Positions 1-6,946 are shown, numbered from the stretch's first letter. The stretch is 7,773 bases of DNA from Verrucomicrobiota bacterium (GCA_008932955.1 WBXE01000108.1:1-7773); one strand, 5' to 3'. Notes: generated by a model from the sequence alone, not told the origin. Translations and numbers: made by a program.

Positions 1-1
1 A

Positions 2-961
2 GTGCGCTGGTGCCCCGGCTGCGGCGATTACGCTATCCTCAACTCGCTCCAGCGCACCTTCCCCGAACTCGGCGTGCCCCGCGAAAATTTCGCCCTGATC
101 AGTGGCATCGGTTGCTCCAGCCGTTTCCCATTCTACATGAATACCTATGGCTTTCACACCATTCATGGCCGCGCCCCGAGCGTCGCCACCGGCGTAAAAG
201 TCGCCAACCCCGACCTCTCGGTGTGGATCATCACCGGCGATGGCGACGGCCTGAGCATCGGTGGTAACCACCTCCTCCACTTGCTGCGGCGCAATATTAA
301 CATCAACGTATTATTGTTCAACAACCGGATTTACGGTCTAACCAAGGGCCAGTACAGTCCGACTTCGCCGGTGGGGACCAAGACCAAGACCTCGCCGACG
401 GGATCCTTTGAGAACCCGCTCAACCCGGTGCTTTTCGCGCTGGGAGCGGAGGCTACGTTTGTGGCTCGCACAGTGGATAACAATCCCAAGCACATGGTGG
501 AGACGTTCAAGGCGGCCCATCAGCATCAGGGGATTTCCTTTATCGAGATTTTTCAAAACTGCGTCATCTTCAATGATTCGACTTGGGATTCGGTTTATGC
601 CAAGGAAAATCGCGACGAGCAAATGCTCTTCCTCGAAACCGGCAAACCACTGCTCTTCGGCAAGAATAAGTCCAAGGGCATCCGCCTCAACGGCCTCACC
701 CCGGAAGTGGTCGATGCCGCTAGCGCCGCTCCCGGCGAAATCCTCGTCCATCAACCCGGACAAGCCGGCCCGCTCTATTCCCATTTGCTCGCCACCATGG
801 GGGAACCGGATTTTCCGACCCCGATGGGCATCATCCGCCAAGTGGAAAAGCCCACCTACGAAACGCTTGTGCACGAGCAAATCGCTCAGGCCCAAGCCAA
901 ACGCGGCAACGGCACTTGGCAAGAATTGCTCCATGGCAACGCCACTTGGACCGTTGCCTAG
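2..961 (+). CDS. korB: 2-oxoglutarate:ferredoxin oxidoreductase, beta subunit (5' end cut by window edge)
   Basis: This is the beta subunit of a 2-oxoacid:ferredoxin oxidoreductase, most likely the 2-oxoglutarate enzyme. It binds thiamine diphosphate and, with the alpha subunit, converts 2-oxoglutarate and CoA to succinyl-CoA, CO2 and reduced ferredoxin in the cytoplasm. Visible in the sequence: the N-terminal WCPGCGDY motif, SGIGCSS, the thiamine-diphosphate motif GDGDG near residues 79-83 followed by FNNRIYGLTKGQYSPTS, and FIEIFQNC near 180-187. By family knowledge, Cys4, Cys7, Cys38 and Cys187 (counted from base 2) should ligate a [4Fe-4S] cluster. The first codon is a GTG, but family members have residues before RWCPGCGD, so it is read as an internal valine and the true start lies left of the window. 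The end, TWTVA, resembles the usual C-terminus. The alpha subunit (korA) is expected upstream. The 2-oxoglutarate specificity is inferred from overall resemblance; another 2-oxoacid remains possible. Confidence 0.9.
   Translation: MRWCPGCGDYAILNSLQRTFPELGVPRENFALISGIGCSSRFPFYMNTYGFHTIHGRAPSVATGVKVANPDLSVWIITGDGDGLSIGGNHLLHLLRRNININVLLFNNRIYGLTKGQYSPTSPVGTKTKTSPTGSFENPLNPVLFALGAEATFVARTVDNNPKHMVETFKAAHQHQGISFIEIFQNCVIFNDSTWDSVYAKENRDEQMLFLETGKPLLFGKNKSKGIRLNGLTPEVVDAASAAPGEILVHQPGQAGPLYSHLLATMGEPDFPTPMGIIRQVEKPTYETLVHEQIAQAQAKRGNGTWQELLHGNATWTVA
905..949 (+). repeat. In-frame near-identical 15-base direct repeat at the korB 3' end
   Basis: GGCAACGGCACTTGG at 905-919 recurs as GGCAACGCCACTTGG at 935-949, with 14 of 15 bases identical and a spacing of exactly 30 bases. 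It encodes GNGTW and GNATW ten residues apart. The second copy also forms the left arm of a 7-bp hairpin (GGCAACG 935-941 with CGTTGCC 952-958) ending one base before the TAG stop. There is no T-run, so it is not a classical terminator. Codon constraint and chance are possible explanations. Confidence 0.5.
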
Positions 962-1159
962 AACGCGCCGCCGAGCTTGTCTCCGGTCCAGAAGATGGCC
1001 CGCAAGGGCATGGGCCTGCAAGTCGAAGGTCTGGGTTACATGGTGACAGATAAAAAGTAGAAAAGTCTGGCGGCGAGGCTGTGAGCGATTTTTTGGGTGA
1101 GGCGCAGCGATTGATGCTTCAGGCAAATGAAGGTTCCTGCCACCATCATCCCCGCAGGG
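962..1159. other. Convergent gap between korB and the sulfatase, with an open in-frame tail after the korB stop
   Basis: These 198 bases separate two convergent genes. The korB frame stays open after its TAG (959-961) for 32 codons, to a second TAG at 1058-1060. The predicted tail includes LSPVQKMARKGMGLQVEGLG. It could be a decayed former C-terminus, an unannotated 21-residue ORF from ATG 995, or chance. No ribosome binding site is clear for the small ORF. From about 1061 to 1159 nothing coding is visible, and no convincing hairpin-plus-T-run terminator is seen for either gene. The TTTTTT at 1080-1085 lacks a clear stem. Confidence 0.4.
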
Positions 1160-2620
1160 CTAGGGCTTTGTGGGGGGCGTGGACTCGCTGCACTGGTGCC
1201 GGTATTGCTCTTTGTAAGGATTGATCTTGGGTGCGGTTTTCCATGCCTGCTCATTGTCTAGACACGGCAGAACCGCGGCCCACCAAGCGTCATACGCCTC
1301 ATCGAGTTTGCCAACAATCCCCTTCTGGTTAGCGGCCAGATCTGTCGTTTCGCCGGGATCGGCCTTGAGATCATACAAGCACCAGCGGCCTTTTTCCCAC
1401 ACCTGAAGATACTGCTGCCAGCGGACACTGCACGGTCCGTGTGGCTGTGGCTCGGAGCCTTTGCCCCAGCGGCCGGCGTGGGTGAAGAGCATGCGATCGT
1501 CATGCCATTGGGCCTGCGGATTTTCCAGTAGCGGCAGCAGGCTAAACCCATCGAGTTGGCTGGCAAGCTTTTCCGGCAGCTTCGCGGCAGCCAGTGCCGC
1601 AAACGTTGGAAACAGATCCAGATGCGCCGTGAGCTTGTTACAGGCCGCCGGCTGGATCGTCCCCGGCCAGCGCCACAAGGACATAGCCCGGGTTCCGCCG
1701 TTAGAGGCGGTGAGTTTACAGCCACGCATTCCGGCATTGAACAGCTTGCAACCATCGAGACCGCCATTATCGTTAGAAAATACCACCAGCGTATTGTCAT
1801 CTATGCCCAGATCTTGCAACTTGGCCAATAACTTGCCGACGTTCTCATCGATGTTGGCGATCATGCCAAAGAAGCAGGCCTCGCTGTCACTGACTTTCCC
1901 AGCATACATATTTTTGTATTTATCAGGCACCACGAGTGGCCAGTGAGCCGCGTTGGTAGGCAAATACACGAAGAATGGCTGCTGGCCCTTGACCGACTCC
2001 AGCCACTTGAGCGCCTGTTGGAAAAACACATCCGTGCAATACCCTGCCGTCTTCTCGAAGCGGCCGTTGTGCTTTACCACGGGGTTGAAATACGAATTGC
2101 CGTTCACATCGCCGCCGGACCCCTCCTGCGTCTGGCCAATGCCGCCGCAGCCATGAATAAATACTTCATCAAACCCGCGCTTGTCAGGCTGGTATGCATC
2201 TTCATCGCCCAGATGCCATTTGCCGAAAATACCGGTGGCATAGCCAGCTGATTTGAGGACCTGAGCGATGGTGGTGGATTTCAAACTCATCCGCTCACGT
2301 TCGTAAATCGTGTGAGTGACGCCATTTTTGAATTCATGTTTGCCGCTCATCAGCGAGGCTCGCGTAGGCGAACAGGCCGGGCTCACATGGAAATCCTCGA
2401 AATGGATGCTCTCATCATACATTTTGTCGAGGTTGGGGGTTTTGAGCAGCGGGTTGCCATTGCGTCCCAAATCACCATATCCCTGGTCATCAGAGAGAAT
2501 CATAATGATGTTAGGTCTGCGGCCAGCCAGAGGTTTGCCCACCGCTGCGGCGGCCTGGTTAGGCATCGCAATTACAGCAACACTCAATCCAACAATTTTA
2601 TGCCAATCACGTATTTTCAT
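1160..2620 (-). CDS. Secreted Cys-type sulfatase (arylsulfatase family)
   Basis: This 486-residue protein belongs to the type I sulfatases, which hydrolyse sulfate esters using a formylglycine made from cysteine. The start at 2620 is chosen because it gives a signal peptide: basic MKIRDWHK, then a hydrophobic stretch, then NQAAAA around residues 21-26. The mature protein opens with RRPNIIMILSDDQGYGD, whose D44 and D45 are metal ligands in the family. The active-site motif CSPTR is at 83-87, with C83 the formylglycine precursor. GKWHLG is at 133-138, H226 lies in NAAHWP, D284 and N285 in FSNDNGG, and K302 precedes NGGTR. All core catalytic positions appear intact. The C-terminal part carries WCLYDLKADPGETTDLA, typical of the arylsulfatase A-like subdomain. 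The substrate cannot be read from the sequence; sulfated polysaccharides are a common target in this phylum. Maturation needs a formylglycine-generating enzyme, not encoded here. The start is 19 bases after the upstream lipoprotein stop and lacks a Shine-Dalgarno sequence. Local GC is clearly lower than in that neighbour. Confidence 0.93.
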   Translation of the reverse strand: MKIRDWHKIVGLSVAVIAMPNQAAAAVGKPLAGRRPNIIMILSDDQGYGDLGRNGNPLLKTPNLDKMYDESIHFEDFHVSPACSPTRASLMSGKHEFKNGVTHTIYERERMSLKSTTIAQVLKSAGYATGIFGKWHLGDEDAYQPDKRGFDEVFIHGCGGIGQTQEGSGGDVNGNSYFNPVVKHNGRFEKTAGYCTDVFFQQALKWLESVKGQQPFFVYLPTNAAHWPLVVPDKYKNMYAGKVSDSEACFFGMIANIDENVGKLLAKLQDLGIDDNTLVVFSNDNGGLDGCKLFNAGMRGCKLTASNGGTRAMSLWRWPGTIQPAACNKLTAHLDLFPTFAALAAAKLPEKLASQLDGFSLLPLLENPQAQWHDDRMLFTHAGRWGKGSEPQPHGPCSVRWQQYLQVWEKGRWCLYDLKADPGETTDLAANQKGIVGKLDEAYDAWWAAVLPCLDNEQAWKTAPKINPYKEQYRHQCSESTPPTKP

Positions 2621-2639
2621 TAGGATGTTATCTATCACT

Positions 2640-5513
2640 TCATTGGGATTGGGCCAGTTCACGCAGGCTGGCCTTGAGATGATCGGGCCACTCGAGGGCG
2701 TCGATGGTGGCAGCTTGGGCCCACAGCGGTGCGAGCTCAACTAGATTTTCAAAGTGAGTGGCCGCCTCCTCGGGGAAGCCCGCCTGAGCCGCCGCCACGG
2801 CCAGCAGCAGGGTGGCATTTTCGCGTTTGTCGGCGGGGTAGCCGGCGCGCAAGCCGGCCAGCAGGAATTGATAGGCGCGGGGGGCGTTGTTGGTGAGGAG
2901 GGCGATCCAGCCGGCGCGCAAGGCGAAGGCTGAATCGTTAGGGAAACGCTGGATGCCGGTGCCCAGGATTTCGATGGCCTGGGCTGGCTCGGTTATTTCA
3001 AAGGCGGTATAGGCGGCTTCGGCGTAGTCGTTGGATAGGTGGGTAGCCGCGGGGTGTTCGGTGAGCAGAGTGACCCAGCGCGGATGGGCGTTTGGGTAAT
3101 CACCGAGGCGGGTCAGCGCCAGGGCCTCGGCACGCAGGCAAGGCACGGGTTGGGCACCCAGGGCGCGGGCCAAGCCGGCGAGTTGGCAGGTGGCGGCCGA
3201 GTGTTCCGGGAAAGCGGCGAGGGCGAGGGCGGTGCTGAGGGCATTTTCGGCTAGGCGGCGGCGGCCGATGATCGAGCGGGCGGCCGGATCGAGCAAGCGT
3301 TGGGCCACTGCGGCGCGTTGCGGCGCGCTGGCCCCGGCGGTCAGTTCGTAGGCGGCGAGCTCGCGTTTGAGAACCAGCAGATGGGCTTGGTAGCAGGGGG
3401 CGAAATCCGCCTGTTCCCAACCGTCCCAATCTTCGGTGAGACGGGTTTGTTCAAAGCTGGGGAAATCATCCGGCCACAGTGAGATGGCGTCGGCCCGGCG
3501 ATGTTGCAACCACGCAATGCGGGAAAGCGCCAGCGTGCGCAACAGCCGCGGCAACCCGCTCGCCGAGCTGAGGCTGGCCTCGATCCACTCCGGCGTGTCG
3601 CTATCCAAGGCCAATTCCAACGCGGTAGCCGCGGCCGGCCCGTGGTCACCCGCCGCCTGGATTTCCCGCAGGATTGCGGCCCCATCGCCTTGCTCAAAGG
3701 TGTGGCGGATGCGCAGCGGGGCTAGCCATGGCGATGGATCGGCGCTTGGCGCGGCTTGGGTGGACGCTTGGGGGGCGCCGCGGCGGGTCGCTTCCTCCGT
3801 TAGATCCTGGTGCCAGCGGGTGTCGGCCAAGGGGCGGGCGAGTTGCAATAGGCGGGGCCAGGTCCGGGCGGAAGCATCGGCGCGGATGAGGCGGTCCCAC
3901 AGGGGTTGGATGGCTGCGGCGGGTGCTTCGCGCAGCGCGAGCGCCTTGAGGCCGGTGAGCGTGGTGGTGAAATCGAGCCCTGGCAGCAGCGTGGCCGCCT
4001 GCTGGGCGTGGAGATTTTCTAACAATTCAAACCGTTGCTTGGCAGTCAGGCTGAGAAAGCTGGAGGTGGCTTCAATGAAATGCAGGCCGGAGAGGATTTC
4101 GGCCAACACGCTGAGCCGGGTGATATCGATGGGTCCGGCGGCTGGCGGGTAAGGGCTGGCAGCGGGCAGCGGCAGGAACCGATGCATTACCACGCTGCCA
4201 TTGGCGCTGCCGATAAGGGCGAGGTTCGGGCCAAATGCCACTGCAGTGATGGGCGACTGGCTATGGATGGGGACGCGATGGCTGCCGGCAAACCTCAGGT
4301 CATTGCCCTGAATCCGGATAGGCGGGGGTTCATCCGGATTGCCATGATCGCGCAGCAGCCCGCTCCACACGGTGTCCTGACGGCTCCAAGGCAAGTTCAC
4401 CAGCCATCCGGGCAGGTGGGCCCGGTCGGGGATGTTGGAACCTGCGGCATCGATTTGCGGGCCGGGGTTGCCAGGCGCGTCAGTGATTTGATAAATCCTC
4501 TGGCATGGGGGCTGGCTGGGCCCTTGATCGACCAAGGCGAACACGCGGGTTCCGTCAGGGCTGAACTGGGCATGCGATAGAACTAAGGGAATGGCGGTGG
4601 GACTATGGCGGGCGGGTTCCACCGGCGAGACGGGCAATTCCAACACCGAACCATCAGCGTGGAGCACGCGCAAGCGTCGGGAATCGAGTTGGGCGGCCAG
4701 CGGGCGGGAGGTCGCCTCCGCGCTCGCTGCTGAACTGTTAACCACTTCGCCGGTGGCGGCATCGCGGATTCGCCAAACCTGTTGTGGGTCGCTGGCCGAG
4801 ACCCGACCCGGATGGGCGATGAGCAGGCCATTGGCGGACGTAACGACCACCGACTGAGGGGTTAAATTGGGCGGCATGGGGCCGAGGTCGCAGATCGGGC
4901 GCAAGGTGTCGGCGGCGCACAGCAAGGTGACGGCACTCTCGCCGCCGCCGCGCTCAATGACGAGTGAGCGTGGGTTTTGGGCGACAACGAGGCTGTGGGT
5001 CGTCGCAACTCGGGCGGGGAACAGGACACTATCGATTTTCAACGCCTCGGTATCCCACAATACGGTGGTGTTGCAGCCATCTGGCGCGGCTTCGGCGAGA
5101 CTCACCCATAGCGACGCCGGCGCGACAAACGCCAGTTGCTCGACCGGCAATTGGTGATGAAAAGCGGTGACGGGAATGTTCCAGACGGTTTCCGCGAGAA
5201 GCTCGCGCAACTGGGTGAAGGCCGCCGTACACGTCGGATCGGCTTGGCAAGCAGCTACCAGTAAGGCCAGCGCCTCATCCTGCGCGTGGTTTTCCAAGCG
5301 GGTGTTGGCCACCTCAAGGCGCGCGGCAGCGAGTTGCCGGGCCAGCGGCGAGGGGGTGGCTGGTGCCTGGGAATCAAAGGCCGCGCCGACCGCAGCGGCG
5401 CTCGGCGGAGTAGGGCGTTGTTTTTCGCAAGCGCTGAGAGTCATGGCGACGGCCACCAGCAAGAGCGCCTTTACCCTAGATACCAAAATGGGAACCCTAA
5501 CCACCAAGTCCAT
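2640..5513 (-). CDS. Large lipoprotein with degenerate WD40-like propeller and C-terminal helical/TPR-like repeats
   Basis: This 957-residue protein has no gene name I recognise. The start at 5513 gives a lipoprotein signal: MDLVVRVPILVSRVK, a hydrophobic core, then the lipobox LSAC with Cys29 as the expected lipidation site. A Pro/Ala-rich linker follows (about 31-57). Residues 58-110 are helical and TPR-like. Residues about 115-450 look like an irregular beta-propeller, with blade-like segments such as VWRIRDAATGEVVNS (246-260), LSHAQFSPDGTRVFALV (312-328) and ITAVAFGPNLALIGSANGS (422-440). Residues about 465-957 are mostly Ala/Leu-rich helices, including TPR-like pairs near 835-930. No catalytic motif is seen. 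By architecture it resembles the sensor half of the WD40-bearing Ser/Thr kinases of planctomycetes and verrucomicrobia, without a kinase. A scaffold or binding role at the cell envelope is inference only. The open frame extends upstream to 5774, but that part is translated repeat DNA and is excluded. The sulfatase gene follows after 19 bases. Confidence 0.75.
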   Translation of the reverse strand: MDLVVRVPILVSRVKALLLVAVAMTLSACEKQRPTPPSAAAVGAAFDSQAPATPSPLARQLAAARLEVANTRLENHAQDEALALLVAACQADPTCTAAFTQLRELLAETVWNIPVTAFHHQLPVEQLAFVAPASLWVSLAEAAPDGCNTTVLWDTEALKIDSVLFPARVATTHSLVVAQNPRSLVIERGGGESAVTLLCAADTLRPICDLGPMPPNLTPQSVVVTSANGLLIAHPGRVSASDPQQVWRIRDAATGEVVNSSAASAEATSRPLAAQLDSRRLRVLHADGSVLELPVSPVEPARHSPTAIPLVLSHAQFSPDGTRVFALVDQGPSQPPCQRIYQITDAPGNPGPQIDAAGSNIPDRAHLPGWLVNLPWSRQDTVWSGLLRDHGNPDEPPPIRIQGNDLRFAGSHRVPIHSQSPITAVAFGPNLALIGSANGSVVMHRFLPLPAASPYPPAAGPIDITRLSVLAEILSGLHFIEATSSFLSLTAKQRFELLENLHAQQAATLLPGLDFTTTLTGLKALALREAPAAAIQPLWDRLIRADASARTWPRLLQLARPLADTRWHQDLTEEATRRGAPQASTQAAPSADPSPWLAPLRIRHTFEQGDGAAILREIQAAGDHGPAAATALELALDSDTPEWIEASLSSASGLPRLLRTLALSRIAWLQHRRADAISLWPDDFPSFEQTRLTEDWDGWEQADFAPCYQAHLLVLKRELAAYELTAGASAPQRAAVAQRLLDPAARSIIGRRRLAENALSTALALAAFPEHSAATCQLAGLARALGAQPVPCLRAEALALTRLGDYPNAHPRWVTLLTEHPAATHLSNDYAEAAYTAFEITEPAQAIEILGTGIQRFPNDSAFALRAGWIALLTNNAPRAYQFLLAGLRAGYPADKRENATLLLAVAAAQAGFPEEAATHFENLVELAPLWAQAATIDALEWPDHLKASLRELAQSQ

Positions 5514-5515
5514 TT

Positions 5516-5520
5516 TCCTT
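5516..5520 (-). promoter_or_regulatory. Possible ribosome binding site of the lipoprotein gene
   Basis: On the minus strand the start reads AAAAGGAAAATG. The AAGGA core lies only two bases before the ATG, closer than the usual five to nine, so it may be weak. It still supports the 5513 start over the far-upstream Met codons, which sit inside repeat DNA. Confidence 0.35.
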
Positions 5521-5560
5521 TTCAGCACCAGAACCCGCGCTGCGACTCGTGTGGCACTGG

Positions 5561-5715
5561 GAGTAACTTGAGCTAAGGAGCCACCACATTCGTGTGGTGG
5601 TAGCGGAAGCGCGGCCCATGAATGAGTGCCGAAGGCTCGGTTCATGGGCGTTGCTTCCGCATGACGACAATAAGGTCGTCGCTCCCTAGCATGCTGCATC
5701 CGGGCCAAGTTAGTC
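5561..5715. repeat. Cloverleaf-forming palindromic element with 9-bp terminal inverted repeats (element A)
   Basis: The ends are GAGTAACTT (5561-5569) and AAGTTAGTC (5707-5715), inverted repeats matching at 8 of 9 positions. Inside, a four-helix cloverleaf can form. The closing stem is GCTAAGGAGC (5572-5581) with GCTCCCTAGC (5681-5690), pairing at 9 of 10. Arm 1 is CCACCACA-TTCG-TGTGGTGG (5581-5600), a perfect 8-bp stem with a TTCG loop; it shares base 5581 with the closing stem. Arm 2 pairs GCGGAAGC (5603-5610) with GCTTCCGC (5653-5660), then GCCCATGAA (5614-5622) with TTCATGGGC (5641-5649), both perfect. Arm 3 is GACGAC-AATAAG-GTCGTC (5663-5680), a perfect 6-bp stem. An 8-base palindrome AGCATGCT (5688-5695) overlaps the closing stem. 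It may act as DNA (a non-autonomous mobile repeat) or as RNA in the transcript. No target-site duplication is obvious. Confidence 0.8.
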
Positions 5716-5813
5716 GGGAGGCTTACGCCTTTGCGCGAGAAAACCCTTAATCGAGATGAATGGCTTGGCAGCATGGTCGTCAGTTGTCAAAGGTGCCGGG
5801 ATGTAAAGATTGC

Positions 5814-5914
5814 CTCGCGCAAGGCGCAAAGGCGCAAAGGAAGACGGGACTCATGGTCGATTCCACATCCAAAAAAATCCGCAAAATCCCTGCAATCCGT
5901 GGTTTCATGATCGA
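5814..5914. repeat. Repeat cluster: tandem GGCGCAAA units and phased ATCC block (element B)
   Basis: GGCGCAAA occurs twice in perfect tandem (5823-5838), preceded by the related GCGCAAGG. After about 20 bases comes a block opening with CCAC (5863-5866) and closing with GTGG (5899-5902). Inside it, ATCC recurs at 5867, 5877, 5886 and 5895, a spacing of 10, 9 and 9 bases. Such GCAAAGG and GGATT-type intergenic repeats are, from general recollection, common in several environmental phyla including verrucomicrobia. No gene is visible in it. Confidence 0.55.
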
Positions 5915-5977
5915 ATTTCAGATGTAACTTCGGAGTCTGATTTTTGTTGTTAGATTGCAAGCTTTAGGCACCCGAGC

Positions 5978-6946
5978 TCATTCATCGGCGGCGTAGTGAA
6001 GCGGGTGTTGCAGGAAAACGCTCTTGTCAGAAGCTATCGCAAGTTGGGCTTCGAGGGCTTTGAGGGCCTTGGCCACGCCGTCGACGGGCAATCTCTCGCT
6101 GGTACGCAACCAATAATTCGCCAAGGTGGCGTAGGCTTTTTCCGGAGTGCCAAACACGCCGACGGCAAACTGCTGCGGGTCGATGAGGTCGGCATTGGCG
6201 GCCACTTCGAGGACAAAATAAACACACTGCATGGTGGGCGTGCGATTTCCTGGGTTTTGATAGAGCTGGCGGGCGAGGGCGAGCGCCTCGGTCTGGCGGT
6301 CGGCAACCCGCGCGAGGGCGTAAAGTTGGAAGCGGCGCAAGAAGGGCAGCGCGTCGGGAGCGTCGGCGGCGAGTTGGTACGCCTGCGCAGCGGCTAGGAA
6401 CGTGGCATCCGCATCGCGAAAGGCCCGGGATTTGTAGTGATCGGTTAGCAGGTAGCCGAGATAGGTGTTGAGTTTGGGGTCGCCGGGGTTGCTGCGGATG
6501 CCGCGCTCGAGAAACTCCCGCCCCTTGAGCACTGCGGCGCGCCAGGCGGCTTCGCGACGCAGCGGCGGCAGCTCCGAGTCGTTCCGATAGTAGGACGAGG
6601 CGTTGTACGCCTGATGCCAGGCACCAGTTTGCCAATAGTAAATAGTCTGGGGGGCCAATTCGACTATCGTGTCGAAGGTGCTCGCAACATCATCCCAGCG
6701 GGTTTCAGTGAAATACGTGTAGGCCCGCAAGTTGAGGAAAGTGGCCACCAGCGTGCGCAAGCCGCCGAGCGCGACCGCAGCGCTGGTCTGGCCGATTTTA
6801 TCGCGGGTGCCGACGGGCAAGGGGGCTGCGAGCAGGCCGGCGGCACGCAGTTGGGCGGTGAGCGCGGACTCTAACGGCAGACGCAGGGCCCCCGCCAGCA
6901 GCGCCGCGGCTAACACAATCAACGGTCTGCGCCAGCGTTTCATCAT
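5978..6946 (-). CDS. Membrane-anchored TPR-like protein, probable partner of the adjacent ABC permease
   Basis: This 322-residue protein starts MMKRWRRPLIVLAAALLAGA, with basic residues and one hydrophobic segment (about 8-23), consistent with an uncleaved membrane anchor or signal sequence. The rest is helical, with TPR-like pairs: LGGLRTLVATFLNLRAYTYF (60-79), the WDDVASTFDTIVELAP helices (84-99), GREFLERGIRSNPGDPKLNT (142-161), and later Ala/Leu-rich repeats around 180-230 and 266-302. No enzymatic motif is seen. ATG codons at 6946 and 6943 are adjacent; either could serve, and neither has a good Shine-Dalgarno sequence. The gene lies downstream of the permease gene on the same strand, separated by a 167-base gap filled by a hairpin element. 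A role in assembling or regulating that transporter is inferred from position only. I do not know a characterised function. Confidence 0.75.
   Translation of the reverse strand: MMKRWRRPLIVLAAALLAGALRLPLESALTAQLRAAGLLAAPLPVGTRDKIGQTSAAVALGGLRTLVATFLNLRAYTYFTETRWDDVASTFDTIVELAPQTIYYWQTGAWHQAYNASSYYRNDSELPPLRREAAWRAAVLKGREFLERGIRSNPGDPKLNTYLGYLLTDHYKSRAFRDADATFLAAAQAYQLAADAPDALPFLRRFQLYALARVADRQTEALALARQLYQNPGNRTPTMQCVYFVLEVAANADLIDPQQFAVGVFGTPEKAYATLANYWLRTSERLPVDGVAKALKALEAQLAIASDKSVFLQHPLHYAADE

Larger units (their letters stand above)
5514..5977. other. 464-base intergenic region occupied by palindromic repeats
   Basis: The gap between the TPR-like gene stop and the lipoprotein start has no gene I can support. 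It contains, left to right: a short leader for the lipoprotein gene (5514-5560); a cloverleaf-forming element (5561-5715); a small AGGC-TTAC-GCCT hairpin (5719-5730); a 9-bp inverted repeat, TTGCGCGAG 5731-5739 with CTCGCGCAA 5814-5822; tandem GGCGCAAA units (5823-5838); a phased ATCC block (5861-5900); a near-direct repeat TCATGGTCGA/TCATGATCGA (5851-5860, 5905-5914); and a lone ATGTAACTT end-like sequence (5922-5930). Bases 5931-5977 show nothing clear, including no terminator for the minus-strand gene that ends at 5978. Confidence 0.7.

Noticed and set aside
1071..1090. Terminator at the TTTTTT after korB
   Set aside because: No stable stem could be found directly before the T-run.
338..1126. 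262-codon open frame on the minus strand overlapping korB
   Set aside because: It lies antisense to a clearly recognised gene, its predicted protein is low in family character, and open antisense frames are common in GC-rich coding DNA.
2621..2740. Upstream extension of the sulfatase frame
   Set aside because: It overlaps the lipoprotein gene and would bury the signal peptide that starts at 2620.
3436..4152. 238-codon plus-strand open frame inside the lipoprotein gene
   Set aside because: The product is rich in Arg, Ser and Ala without domains, as expected of an antisense shadow; the minus-strand frame has a lipobox and repeat structure.
5572..5690. Cloverleaf as a tRNA or tmRNA-like gene
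   Set aside because: 119 bases is too long for a tRNA, arm sizes do not fit, and no T-loop GTTCGAA-type sequence or CCA end is present.
6027..6635. 202-codon minus-strand frame overlapping the TPR-like gene
   Set aside because: Very Arg-rich out-of-frame shadow of the 322-residue protein, with no motif.
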